Below are positions 24,906 to 35,880 of a stretch of 64,000 nt of DNA, one piece after another. Under the pieces are notes generated by a model. The model saw nothing but the letters and a program-made list of their open reading frames with translations, was not told where the DNA came from and did not search any database. Source of the stretch: Dolomedes plantarius (lineage: Eukaryota; Arthropoda; Arachnida; Araneae; Dolomedidae). Every line of letters begins with the position of its first letter. Positions within the stretch are counted from its first letter, which is position 1. The position numbers were made by a program, and so were the translations under genes. The DNA is taken from the NCBI GenBank assembly GCA_907164885.2, contig OU015501.1, positions 25,863,083 through 25,927,082 of the forward strand, given 5' to 3'.

Positions 24906-25216
24906 GAGATGTTTTGTTGTGTATGATAAACTAATGGCTTTAATGGTTTATTTATTTCACTTTCGTAGATAAGAAAAACATGATCATATTTTGACATTTT
25001 GATGAGTTCACTTGAATGAGGGCAACAAAAAATATGAAGAGGATGGAGCGTTTTTTTTTCTTTGCTTTGCTTTAGGGAAAATGATCCCAAATTCTTTATC
25101 AAAAATCTAAATCAAAAATCATGAAGATACTTTTTGTAAAAATAGAACAGAAGAACCGTGTACAAAGATTCATAGCTTACAAGGAATTTTAGAAAAAGTC
25201 TTTTAACCCTTTAAGG

Positions 25217-25994
25217 CAGTGCTCCGCAACCGCTGTGCCGTGGCACACTAGTGTGCCGCGAGGTAATCTTGACTGTGCCGCGATGACCACCGCATTAAAT
25301 AGAAATTTTTCTAATTAAAATATTCCTCTAACTTTTTGTTAATATGTAATTTTTCTGGGTCGAAATTATACACAAAACAAAAACATGTTGTTAGCCATAC
25401 ATTGTATGTATGCTCGAGCGTCATATTTACGGATTTCAGTTAAGAAAGAATATCCACAAATTTCTGACAAGGCCATTGTAATTTTGCTTCCATTTTCTAC
25501 GACATACTTATGCGAACGAAGTTTTTCGACACTGGTTCTAATTGAAAACGACAAACGATCATATTTAAAGGGCCTTGACCATGTAGCTCTTTCTATTATA
25601 GAGCCAAATATAAAACGCACATTTATTAAAACAATCTCAAATATCTCATTAATAAATTAGTTATGTTTAAATTAACTTTGATTTATTAGGATTAAGTAAA
25701 GACCAAAAAACAAATTTTAATATAAAAGTTTAAAGAGAAATTTTTTTACTTGTAAACTACAATTTTATATTTTTGTTCTTGTGTTGGTGCACAGTTCAAA
25801 ATGATTTATATAAAACTTAAATGATTATAATTATCTTGATACATAGAGCTATTTTGTTGTGTTTTTTTATCTAATAAAAACATATACGTATTTTTTGCAA
25901 TTTATATATTTGCAAGCTTTTTCTTGTGGTGTGCCGCGGAATTATTGAAAAAATCGTTGTTGTGCCGTGGAAGATAATAGGTTGCGGAGCTCTG
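25217..25994 (+). mobile_element. hAT element, internally deleted
   Basis: The left end CAGTGCTCCGCAACC and the inverse of the right end, CAGAGCTCCGCAACC, differ at one base. A perfect 8-bp duplication CTTTAAGG flanks it (25209-25216 and 25995-26002). GTGCCGTGG/GTGCCGCG motifs recur at both subterminal regions. It is 778 bp and retains only the C-terminal part of a transposase. Confidence 0.93.
25385..25660 (+). pseudogene. hAT transposase C-terminal (dimerisation) region
   Basis: The 91-codon frame includes YLRISVKKEYPQISDKAIVI, a LLPFSTTYLCERSFSTL segment, NDKRSYLKGLD and VALSIIEPNIK. This is the hAT C-terminal dimerisation region in the form seen in Buster/ZBED-type hATs, where it reads LPFSTTYLCE-x-FS. 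The BED zinc finger and catalytic core are deleted. The frame ends at a natural-looking C-terminus. Confidence 0.85.
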
Positions 25995-26239
25995 CTTTAA
26001 GGGGCGCTGTGTGCACAGTGCAAATGGCTAAATCTAGTCTGTTTTCACTTGCATTCAATGTATTCCAGATAAATGAGCAGAAAATGGTTAGTACTGCCAT
26101 CTGTTATCAGTTTAAAGAAGAAAAAACATTTTGCAACTTTTAATTGGAAAATATTTCAAGATTCTTTAGGTAAAAAAAATCGGGGGAAAATCTGCACCAT
26201 GCAAAAAGGGGGAGGTTGTTGCCCCTGAAAGGGTTAAAG

Positions 26240-26670
26240 ATGGAAGTCATGAATAATTCCTTAGGTAATCAGAGACTCCCAGAGGATTCAACTGAAAGAA
26301 CATAAGTACAGCAGGGTGTACGTAATCAAAACAGCATAAAATTGTGATATCTCGCAATGTAATAAGTGCAGAAAATTTTAGTTTTCATTTTTTTTAAAGC
26401 TCTATAGTATGCATTAATGTAAGAAATTAAATATGTGCAGTTTTTAAATTTTGTACCCTAAACCACCTTAAGGAAAGAAAATCCATTAGTCAAGTATGCA
26501 TGTTGCTACCTTTAGTTTAGGTAATTAATTTTTTTAATTAAATTTTTTCTTCTCATGAAGTGGATTAGAGAGTACAAGAAATTGTATAACTCCCCACATT
26601 TGATCAAAACAATACATTTTGGCAGAGGAGTCAATTGTTTGCGTCATTATTGACCTGAAAAAGAAAATAA
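26240..26670. other. No gene seen
   Basis: AT-rich, no supported feature. Confidence 0.5.
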
Positions 26671-26671
26671 T

Positions 26672-27060
26672 TTGTTGAAATATACCACTTGTTCCGAGGG
26701 CAATCATGTGTCTTTTGTTTTCCAAGAGAAAAAGCCATCGATGAGTCTCGTTAGTATATTTCACTGCGGTTGTAGTATCGTAATGTTTCTGTTATTCTTA
26801 GGTCCATCACTAATTTCCCGAAGGTAACCTTGAATCTTCTACATACCTTGAGAAAGCTCCATCGTTCGGAATCGTTAGTTTATTTCGTTTAGATTATTCG
26901 TTTGATGTTCCCATCACCCTTAGATCCATCATGAATTGTCCCGTGGGCAACCGTCTCTTACACCCCAGGAGAAAGCCCCTTTTGTCGGTTGGTTAGTTTA
27001 TTTTAGCTGTAGCTGCACTTTCACGATATACTTCATGATGTATTCGTCACGCTTAGATCC
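26672..27060. repeat. Diverged tandem repeat, about three units of 122-133 bp
   Basis: The block around TTAGGTCCATCA recurs at 26798, 26920 and 27053. Each unit then has a GGGCAACC-like motif, a GAGAAAGCC-like motif and a TTAGTTTATTTC-like motif in the same order. Divergence between units is high, so the array is old. Confidence 0.6.
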
Positions 27061-28315
27061 ATCATCTGGAAACTACCGCTTTCCTGTGTCGGATTTCGAC
27101 ATCGGAACTGGAGCCACCACAGCAGTGTCAAAACGCTTTGAATCTGAGAGACTGCTAGACCCTTTTTGAACTCGGGCACAGATAAAACGTTCTCGACCAA
27201 AGCAATACTACCTTTAGTTCTTGGAAGATTCTGAACATGTCTAACCATGACATGATCTACTACTCACAGAATAGGGTCATTTATACCCTTAAGAATCCCT
27301 ACTGTGACGAGGTAAGGCTAATTAAATTAGCACAGAAATTTGTGGCAGTAAAATATATGTAAAAAAACTGACAATACCCTTTGGGATCATACACTTAAAA
27401 TTAAAGGACATCCATAAAATTATGTGTCCCCAAAAACGCCAAAGAAACTTAGAAAAACTCCTAATCTAGTGCCACTAACTGGAATTTTTAAACCAAAGAA
27501 CACAATAAAATAAGCAAATAATGTTTTGCATTTAGCACATATGCATTGCTTGTAAAATAAAATTTATGGATATTTTGATATTCGTTAGTACAGAACACTC
27601 CATAATCAGATAATTAACTGATACAGCACGCCTGTTCTGATGCCCCAATGCCTCCGATACTATGGCCCCACTGCGGTTTTCCCAGATGTGACGTCTCCTA
27701 CCGCTTAGTGGTCCCTGGATGTGGGAAATATTCAGTTTAACCAATACCACGTCAAAATTTTCTCACATATCCTTATGAAAAACCCTACTACCACAATTGG
27801 CCCATCCCCAAGTCGGTTATTTTTATTTTATGAATTCGGGAAAAAAATAGTGAAAGAAAACCAGCAGAAATGAAATGTTGCAGCAGCGATTCTCCAAGTA
27901 AAATTTATAAACAAAAGTTTTTTAGATCAGACCCGGGGGGGGGGGCAACGGTCTTTCGCTTAGTGGAAACTATGTTCTTTAGTGAGGATCAGGACTTTGA
28001 TGATGAAAAGCTCAAGTATCCGGTAAACAAAGTGTCCGGAATTCAATTTCAAAGCGATCCGGGGTTTTTTCATCTGCATGTGATTGATTGTGAGATACGG
28101 CTAGAATTTGAATCATGCTACTTTTAGTATATAGAGATAATCAAATACATGTGAATTTCAAGTGGATCTTTATATTCTTAAATTAATATTTATCCTGTAT
28201 AATTATAAACATTATGAACGTCCCTCCCCTTTCATTTAACATTTTTCGGCAAAAAGAGAAAGACAGTATATTGTAAAAGTTCATTAAGTAAGAATAAAAC
28301 AATGTGAAAAGGTTA
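27061..28315. other. No gene seen; 11-G run near 27.94 kb
   Basis: AT-rich. A frame at 27870-28127 crosses a run of 11 G and shows no recognisable motif. Confidence 0.45.
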
Positions 28316-28328
28316 AAGCTGCTGTGTA

Positions 28329-28720
28329 ATAACCCTATTGGATTCGATCAACTCCTTGTTAACCAATGGAGAAAATTTGTCCAAGGATTGTCGACTTGGA
28401 ATTATAGATTTTTTAAAAAAACATTGTACTCCGTAATAGAGAAACAATTTTACACCAATGGCATTTTTCGTTTTTTTAAATGCGAGCAATATTTTAAAAT
28501 TTAAATTTTTCGGGGAAAATATCTTTATAGGGTGTTTTAAGCGTTCATAAATTTCTTTGATGGACGAAATTTATAAAACTAATCATGTTACAAGGTGCAG
28601 AAATGTTCAGACTATCTAAAAATAACATTTTTGTTGGATTATCAGGATTTATGCAGCTGCAAATAGTAAACAAATTTTCTCCATGGATTAACATTGAGGT
28701 GATCTAGTCCAATAGGATTA
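28329..28720. mobile_element. Inverted-repeat element, class unknown
   Basis: The segments 28329-28380 and 28669-28720 are inverse complements with about 80% identity (shared cores CCTATTGGA and ATGGAGAAAATTTGT). The 290-bp interior is AT-rich and non-coding. I could not find an outer terminal repeat or target duplication that fixes the class. Confidence 0.5.
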
Positions 28721-28759
28721 GTAAAAATGAGCCTTAACAGAGCAGAAGATGTGAGTTCA

Positions 28760-29530
28760 ATTCTTGAAACTACTTTGATTTTCAAACGGGGGAAAAGAGC
28801 AAGGGAGAATAAATGAGTGGCAGAATCAATGTCGATATAGTTGTGCCAATCAAAAAATAAGAAGTGTTCCTTGAAGAAATTAAAAAATCCTCTCTCAGGC
28901 GAGAGGCCTAGGTTCGATTAGGTCGAATCAAATTTTATTAGGGAAAAAATCAGAAAAGAGATTGAAACAGTATTCGTTAATATACTACAGTATGAAAAAA
29001 TACTGCAGATAGTTTGTTTTAAACGTCGTTTTTATTTTAATCAAATCTCTAGAAAGTGTATTTTTTCTAGACATTTTATAAGTAAAGAAAAACGCTACAT
29101 GTAATCTTGTTGAAACAAAACTTAGGTTGTTTAAAAATTTGAGATGAAAACAGATAACAGGGAGTGCTTGATTATGTGTAAGAATTAAATGTTTGTTCTC
29201 AAAACTCGCCTAGAATCTTGCAAATAAGTTTTAAACTAAAACCTAATAGTTTATTTGAGAATTATATTTGAATAGTTAGTTATACAGGACATAACAAAAG
29301 AGTTAAAATAATAAATTAAAAAGTGAAAGCCATTTAAAAACAAAAGAGGAAAAAACATGCTTCATACTCGTTGTTTTCTGGTTAACATTTGGCATGTAGA
29401 AGAGAAATTAAGAAAAATCAGAGAATATTATAGAAAACAACGATAAAAAATACATCAAACACTATTTTTAAACCACTGAATTTTAGATTAAAAATCGTAT
29501 TTTTCATCTTTTTTTTTAAAATTATATTTT
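28760..29530. other. No gene seen
   Basis: AT-rich. A tRNA-B-box-like GGTTCGATTAGG near 28911 stands alone without an A box. Confidence 0.4.
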
Positions 29531-29536
29531 TTGCAG

Positions 29537-29738
29537 CGTGGCTGGCACTTGTTCTAAGGACATTCACAGCGCGATTTTTGCTGGATACTTAACAGTTGAG
29601 AACCATATAAGGGAACCAACATTTCTTCTTATGAGAGAACAGCGCAGAACGCCCAAAACTCAGTCGGGATTCAGATGCAAGCCTACCTGTGGAAACTCCC
29701 AACAGTTACCACCATACAATGGGAACTGCTTTTCATGA
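29537..29738 (+). CDS. Candidate exon, unknown product
   Basis: A T-rich tract ending TTTTTTGCAG (29527-29536) resembles a 3' splice site. It is followed by 66 open codons to a TGA, more balanced in base composition than its surroundings. The peptide includes CSKDIHSAIFAGYLTVENHI and four Cys in all, with SGFRCKPTCGN near the end. No domain recognised. No 5' splice site or close AATAAA supports it, so a chance frame remains possible. Confidence 0.25.
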
Positions 29739-29739
29739 C

Positions 29740-30148
29740 GTATGAAAGTGTTATTTTTTTAAAACTGTTTAAAGTTTGCTTTTCCCTTCATCTATATTGG
29801 ACCAATTTCCATATTTCCTTACGGAGCATCATTAAATTTCTGTTTAAATTCATTCCTGCATTTTTTTATTCACATTTTCGTGATTGCTAAGAATCAGGAG
29901 TTATGTCAAAATTTTCTTTCAAAGTTTTACTCGCTTTACCAAAGCAATCTTGAGCATACGATTCCTTCATATACTATATGCTGTAACTTACATGAAACTT
30001 GAGCAAAATGAATAAATTCTTAAAATCCGCACTGAACTGTATGGCCGTCTGCACACGGAGCAACTCAAAAGAAACTGATAATTGACTCCAATCACAAACC
30101 AGTCCGTGATGAGTCGTAACCTATGTAATTGAATGGAGCCACGCACAA
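29740..30148. other. No gene seen
   Basis: AT-rich, becoming more mixed from 30.04 kb towards the palindrome. Confidence 0.45.
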
Positions 30149-30149
30149 G

Positions 30150-30196
30150 GCGCAACTGGTTACAAACCCGTCGGACGGGTTTGTAACCAGTTGCGC
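30150..30196. repeat. Near-perfect 47-bp palindrome
   Basis: Arms of 23 bases (30150-30172 and 30174-30196) are exact inverse complements around one base. The arms are GC-richer than the flanks. It may be the tip of a MITE starting near GGCCGTCTGCACACGG at 30044, but no matching opposite end was found. Confidence 0.85.
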
Positions 30197-30199
30197 AAA

Positions 30200-31057
30200 A
30201 CCCGGCCAGGTTTCTTTATGGGCCAGGCTGATGAACTTCATAAATTAGTATGAAATTTATGGCTACCCTTATTTTTGTTGTGGATTTTTGGTGTCTATGT
30301 GCTCCTGTTATGCTATACACAATACGTGATTGCTTTTCCATATGCAGAATTAGGATGGTATGAATTTGGATTTCTCAAAAATAATTTGGATTTTTTGTGT
30401 AATACTTTTCATTATAACTTATAAAATTCTTAGAAAATTAAACGGGATATAAAAAGTAATCTTACAGTGAATATAGTTCTAATCAATATAAAGTCTTAAA
30501 AAAGAAAATAGTTCTTTATTTTTTTATGCCCATTTGTAGTACAAATTGCCATTATATTTTACTGTATTTTTTTTATTTTTAACATTTAAAATCATAATTA
30601 TTTTCTTTGTATATAAACTTACTGATTACTTTAAAGCTAGAGCAGTATTGAAAGCTATTAACAAAAATCAAAAGTCATTAAAGACATATGTCTTTATTTC
30701 AAAGTGATAAATCATCACACCTGAATCTGTTTATACCTATATATTTATAAAATTCAACAAATACTTAAAAGAAAGTCTTTCATATAAAGTAATTTATAAA
30801 AATTGATAAAAGTTTCAAAGCACCGGCAATACACATTTCGGAGAATGTTTAGCATGCAACGTGCGCTAAAAATTTTTGCAAATGTCTCAAAGCACTTAAC
30901 AGACTGTTTAAAATTAAAAGCTATCCCTTTATTCAAGCATGGTTAAATAATCAATCAGGCAGTAACAAAAATCAAAAAGAACAAATTCCCAATAATAAAA
31001 ACGAACTATCGAAATGAAGGAAAGGAAACTAAGCATCACCCAAACTATCTCCTCCGA
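30200..31057. other. No gene seen
   Basis: AT-rich. The minus-strand frame at 30754-30936 has no motif I recognise. Confidence 0.45.
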
Positions 31058-31198
31058 TTAAAATCTGCCATGTGCAAGGGAAAAATAAACTAGGAGCAGG
31101 AAACGGTCTGTACTCCAGCTGCAATTGCAATGAGAAAAAGCTGCGAAGAAAAGAATAGCGACAAAGAGCAGCAGGAATGAAAATTTTCTCATAACCAT
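31058..31198 (-). CDS. Candidate small secreted peptide or first exon with signal peptide
   Basis: A 46-codon minus-strand frame begins MVMRKF, with a second Met at codon 3. A hydrophobic core of about 15 residues (SFLLLFVAILFFAAF) is followed by SHCNCSWS, the layout of a cleavable signal peptide. Codons are less AT-biased than the surrounding DNA. It could be a full small peptide or the first exon of a secreted protein. T-rich minus-strand DNA produces hydrophobic runs by chance, so support is limited. No family assigned. Confidence 0.28.
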   Translation of the reverse strand: MVMRKFSFLLLFVAILFFAAFSHCNCSWSTDRFLLLVYFSLAHGRF

Positions 31199-31264
31199 AG
31201 ACCCAAGATAGACTAAAAAATATATGATTCCCCATTCCTTGCGAATATTTTGTAGGGAAACCAA

Positions 31265-32140
31265 ACTGAATGTTTTAGAAGTCGTCTTTCTTCAACCGAT
31301 ATTCGAGAGGCATTCACACTCCCCCTTGAGGAAGTTTTTTATTTATTTTTTAACGCTTTTTATCTGTTCTCTCCTCAATTGGTAAAAAGATGGCCTCTTT
31401 GAAGGTGATTGATGGCGTCCATTCGCGAAGCTAGCGAAGACTCTGATGAAAGTACTTATTAGTTTCCTCGCGCAGAGGAAAAAAAAAATCGAGATAGTAT
31501 TCACGATTTGGAAAAGCACTCTAGCACTGTATTTTCTCTTGGAATTCACTCGTTTGGCTTTTCACTTTGAATAGTGTTTTATTTGATATTTTCCAAAACC
31601 ATTTTCACTTTCATATTAGAAAAAATGTTTTGAATGACTTCCAAAGCTTTTATTGAGCAGACTTTCTGGGTTCCAAACATTTGTGCCTTCTATGTAAAAA
31701 CATAGATTGTTCCTCATAACTCATGTGTTCAGCCATTGAGATGTGGCTCATAAAATGGATTCTCATCAGTTATCCCTTTTTTAAAGTTTTCAACTTGTAA
31801 AAATACACTTTTATTAATTGGATGTCACCTAATAGAAAAGCGATAAGTTTCTTTAAATAAACGGAGTTACAATTCTATAATCTGGAAAACTCAAACATAT
31901 AAAGTTTGCATATTGAAGAAAGTTATGCCAAAAATATTTTATTCCCTTGCTTATTTAATGTTCATGGCGTGACTTATTAACAACGCTATTGTTTTTATTT
32001 CCTTTCCCTTTTTAATTTCTATGTTTGCACTTAAAGAGTTCTGTTTCGGGAGCTCTGATTTGCTCTTGGCGTCAATATAATGAAGGCCATTGGAAGAAAT
32101 CCATTTGTTGTTTCGAGAGATTTCACTCTGTTGTCATTTA
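31265..32140. other. No gene supported
   Basis: A minus-strand frame at 31343-31549 ends in a basic stretch (RREQIKSVKK), but no splice or start evidence raises it above chance. Confidence 0.4.
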
Positions 32141-32142
<2 letters not shown>

Positions 32143-32219
<77 letters not shown>

Positions 32220-32227
32220 CGTGTGTG
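32143..32227. repeat. (TA)n-(GT)n tract flanking the LTR element
   Basis: About 73 bases of TA and a short GT block end exactly where the 5' LTR begins. TA resumes at the other end of the element (38.51 kb). Confidence 0.96.
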
Positions 32228-32738
32228 TGTTAAGCCTTAACTGAGAATTCACAGGGAGCTTTAAAATAGTAAGAAAGTAACAATCATTTTTAACAGAGCG
32301 CGTGTATTCTGAAGGAAAATATTCCTTTTAGCAGCGACAGTATAGGTCGAAAAGCGAGCGATTCTAGCGAAAGGGTTTATTTTTAGAATAGTACGGGTTT
32401 TTGGCGCGAAGAAAAAGCGAACGTCAGCGAAAATGGAATCCCAGATGCTTGAAGGGAGGCGTCTGCACATGCGCTGGACGGCATAAACTCTAGAGAGAGT
32501 AGGTTTTTGGCGGCAGATTGATGGGGATTCTCGTTGACCGCGGAAGCGCGCGGCTACATGACGAGGAAATTAACAAAATGGCTACGTGAAATAGATTACC
32601 CTGGAGCGTGGTAATTTCAAGAAACGCAATAAATAAGGATTAAAGATTATTGACTGTCTCATGAATCATTGCCTGCCACTCGCTCATTAATAAAAGGGCA
32701 TTATGACTGCAAGAAGAATATTTAAAGACGGGTGAAAT
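32228..32738 (+). repeat. 5' LTR
   Basis: It starts TGTTAAGCC and aligns end to end with 37997-38507. I count about 25 differences in 511 bases, roughly 95% identity. AATAAA-like motifs sit near 32625. The right boundary is set by where the match stops (GGTGAAAT), because the 3' copy runs into TA; the true LTR end could be a few bases further. Confidence 0.9.
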
Positions 32739-33056
32739 GCCACGCCTGTCAATAGCCGGTATTTGATGTACTTCATGGGTGAAACAACATTACCAGTGGA
32801 TTATCGCTCCGGGAAGGAAAAAGAGGAAATTTTTGTTGTGACTTTTCGGCTTAAGTAATTATTGTCAAAGGGATAAAAACGAACATTAAAACGATGACTA
32901 CAAATAATCCTGAGACTGATCTGAAACGCAGCAACATGAACGTAGACGATAGTTACGTACAACAGCATGAAACTCATGATGGAAGCGAAAACAAGCCATA
33001 ATAAAATTAAAAATAAGAGAACGAAAAGAAATTATTTGCAGAAGGAACTCAATTAG

Positions 33057-33617
33057 ATGATGGGTGGGGCAGAAAAAAATGTTGAGAAAAGAAGAAATGA
33101 AATCAAACTATTAATCCCGACGTATGACAATAAGAAGATAAAAAATATACTCCCTTGGTTAAATTTGTACGACGAAAAATGCCGAGCGTTGGATTTAGAC
33201 AATGAATGGAAGAAGGATAACATCATGAACTATGTGAGTGAGGAAATTCAAGAGTTAATCATTTCGACTCAATTGTATAGGGAGGAATATGGAGTTATAA
33301 TGAAACAATTAATAGCGATATTTTCCAAAAGTCGAGAAAAACAAATTACACGATATCGAAATTTAAAATTATCAGAAAATGGTTACCTTTTTATATATTA
33401 TAAAAACAAGATCGAATTAGGCAGATCGCTTCAAAAAGAAGACAGTGAATTAGTAGAAATATTCCCACTTGCTTCACCACCACACATGCGAACTCTCCTG
33501 ACCCTGCAGAATATACAAACTCCAGTAGAATGGCTGGAAATTGCCAAGAAGATACACCTGCCGACAACAATTCCTAACGAAAATGAAAGAAGAGAAGGAT
33601 TTATAAGTTTTGAATAA
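33057..33617 (+). CDS. gag-like protein of the LTR retrotransposon
   Basis: An intact 186-codon frame starts with two Met. It includes ILPWLNLYDEKCRALDL near residue 30, EWKKDNIMNYVSEEIQELI near 50, and later YRNLKLSENGYLFIYYKNKI and HMRTLLTLQNIQTPVEWLEI. The helical pattern with W-hydrophobic-x-x-aromatic and a later EWL resembles the capsid region of Ty3/Gypsy gag proteins. No zinc knuckle is seen, and the frame stops before any protease motif. Position 0.3 kb after the 5' LTR supports gag. It is shorter than usual, so C-terminal loss is likely. Confidence 0.6.
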   Translation: MMGGAEKNVEKRRNEIKLLIPTYDNKKIKNILPWLNLYDEKCRALDLDNEWKKDNIMNYVSEEIQELIISTQLYREEYGVIMKQLIAIFSKSREKQITRYRNLKLSENGYLFIYYKNKIELGRSLQKEDSELVEIFPLASPPHMRTLLTLQNIQTPVEWLEIAKKIHLPTTIPNENERREGFISFE

Positions 33618-33936
33618 GCATGAGCATTTTTACATGCTTCCCCAATTCACATATTGGTTAGAGTCTTTCGCTAGCAATTGAACGATGATGAAAAGTGCAT
33701 AAAAAAAATTGAGAGAGAAACTGTTTTGAGTAGTGTAAATAATTTTGAAAGTTGATTCCATACAATTAAATTCTAATTTACTATTTATTATATTCCTTAA
33801 TGGCCTCATTTGTGTATATATTAATTTCATTGAGTGATATTTAACTTTTTCTGCTACTATTGATTTTTATGTGTGTTATGAGATTTTAGTGCAATTAATA
33901 ATTGAGGAAAATATTGAAATGTAGATTGATTATATA

Positions 33937-35472
33937 CAGTGTTGGAAATTGATTTATGAAATCATGGTTTTTTAACAAAAGCTTCTTTAATATTCACTAA
34001 AACTGAATGAATTTTCATACATTATACATGCTACATATAACAAATGATTTACAAAAATAAAATTTCATACGTAATTTTAAACAAAAACATAAGGTCAAAA
34101 ATTAGATTTTCGTAACATACAAACATGGAAATTGATTTATGAAATATCACATTTCATTGAAATTAATAGTTAGTAAAGCCGCCTTTCCTCGTCAAAGTTT
34201 CTTTTATTCTACATGGCATTGATAAAACAGTATTTCGAATGTACTTCTGATAAATTAATTTCCAGTTTTGAAGCTTTCAATCCAACACGTGATGTGTACT
34301 GCATCCCATCTGCATAAACCATTCGAAAAAGCTGTCCCCAAACGTTTTCGATGGGGATCAAATCAGGACTATTAGGTGGATGATCTAAAAGATCAATATT
34401 ATGCTCGTCAAACCAATATTTTATCGAATTTGAAGAGTGAACACTTGTATTGTCTTGCATGGAGATGTAATCTAAACTATAATATTGCCATGCAAATGGA
34501 AGAAGGGGATTTTCTAAATCTGAGCTGTAATCAAATGAATTCTGGCAACCATTTAAAAATACAATTTCACTTCTGCCATCATGAACAATCGCTGCCCAAG
34601 TCATCAAACTTCCGTCACCAAAATTTCTGCTAAATGTAGATATTGGTTCTTTTCGGAGATCCCTCCAATAATACCTCAAACCATCGGGGCTATCCAAATT
34701 AAATTTCTCTTCATCGGAGAAAATGATCTTCCAATTGTCGTCCATTGCCAAGTACTTCTCGTAATACTAGAAACGCTTCAGCTTGTGACATAGAAGTGAC
34801 TTTGCATCGACTATCTCAAGCTCCATGAAGAATGTAAAATTTACCTAACACTTCTAGAAGGGAAAGGAAGGCATAGATCTGAATAAACCTGCTTTGAACT
34901 GTGGCCGGTTTTTGATGCAAGTTGAAGAATCCCCCTTTTCTCCATCTTAGTTAAACGTGGATTATCTTTTTTGTTAAAATTTTTGTCATAATTTGTTGGA
35001 TCTTTTCTATAGTTATATATCACGCCAACTGATCCTTTAATTAATTTACTAATTACCGGAACAGATATTCAACATTGTAGATATGCATCGTTTTTGGATC
35101 TTTCGTGCTCAGGCAAGATCTTTCGTTTACCCATCGTGAAAAGTATGACTGAAACGTATTGCTTCCAATATATAACGCTTTTTATGTCTACTGCGCATGT
35201 CACGTTACTTTGTTTTATGCAAATTTTTGTCACATTATTTCAGAATAGCCAATGAAATGTGATATTTCATAAATCAATTTCCATGTTTATATGTTACGAA
35301 AATCTAATTTTTTACCCTAAGTGTTTGTTTATTATTATGTATGAAATTTTATTTTTGTAAATTATTTGTTATACGTAGCATGTACAATGTATGAAAATTC
35401 ATTCATTTTTAATGAATATAAAAAAAGTTTTTGTTAAAAAACCATGTTTTCATAAATGAATTTCCAACACTG
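33937..35472 (-). mobile_element. Tc1-like element with long IR/DR-type ends
   Basis: Inverted arms of 223 bp (33937-34159 and 35250-35472) begin CAGTGTTGGAAATT, with TA on both sides. Within each arm a 19-base motif, GGAAATTGATTTATGAAAT in the left arm (33944-33962 and 34127-34145), occurs at the tip and again about 183 bases inward. Paired direct repeats inside inverted repeats are the IR/DR layout known from Sleeping Beauty-type Tc1 elements. It inserted into the LTR retrotransposon and is therefore younger. Confidence 0.9.
34209..35134 (-). pseudogene. Tc1-like transposase, broken in the N-terminal half
   Basis: An ATG at 35132-35134 starts MGKRKILPEHERSKNDAYLQ. A TGA follows at 35069-35071, then DNA-binding sequence continues (SKLIKGSVGVIYNYRKDP). 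Around 34760-34850 the frame is lost. From 34751 the catalytic half is open for 180 codons: FSDEEKFNLD (Asp codon 34713-34715), SMQDNTSVHS (Asp 34452-34454) and PIENVW (Glu 34347-34349), giving the DD34E spacing. The catalytic residues are all present, so inactivation comes from the N-terminal stop and frameshift. Confidence 0.88.
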
Positions 35473-35613
35473 TATTAGGGATTTAGTAGGTCATGCTGTT
35501 ATATGCACAAGTGAAAAATAATATTTTGTGTCAATTCCAGTGATTTAATGTTAACATTTTCATTCTGAATTTCTGTGGTGCATTTTTCGCAAAGCCTTAT
35601 CAAAAAATGTTGA

Positions 35614-35880
35614 GAATTATTTAATAAACAGAGATATGATAGACATTTTGTACAGTCAAATTTTAAAATTGGTGACTTACTGATATACGAAGAATTTAAA
35701 TACCCAAATTCAAGAAAACTAGATCCACCTTATTCAGGCCCTTATAAAATTTTAAGCCAACTTTCTAATGTTAATTTTGAAATTGATAAACCAAACCAAT
35801 ACACTGGGAAAAAGAGTGAAATTGTGCACCCAACCAGATTAAGGCATTTTCATCCACATAATGAGTTTAAATTAAAATAA
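35614..35880 (+). pseudogene. Integrase C-terminal remnant (Ty3/Gypsy)
   Basis: An 89-codon frame to TAA includes QSNFKIGDLLIYEEFKYP, PPYSGPYKIL and SEIVHPTRLRHFHP. GDL-x-hydrophobic-Y followed by PPYSGPYKI and a final EIVH-x-x-[KR]LR is the beta-barrel C-terminal domain of Gypsy-type integrases. The zinc-binding and catalytic DDE domains upstream are absent. The frame begins after a TGA at 35611-35613. Confidence 0.8.

Larger units (their letters stand above)
25207..26233. mobile_element. piggyBac-like MITE interrupted by a hAT
   Basis: TTAA flanks both ends (25203-25206 and 26234-26237). The right end inverts to CCCTTTCAGGGGC. The left end reads CCCTTTAAGG, then the inserted hAT, and resumes with GGCGCTG after it. 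Read across the insertion, the two ends match at about 12 of 13 bases. Without the hAT and its duplicated 8 bases it is about 240 bp. No coding sequence of its own. Confidence 0.7.

Noticed and set aside
32261..32470. Minus-strand frame in the LTR, repeated at 38111-38320
   Set aside because: Same antisense frame in both LTRs. It is explained by the LTR duplication and shows no protein motif.
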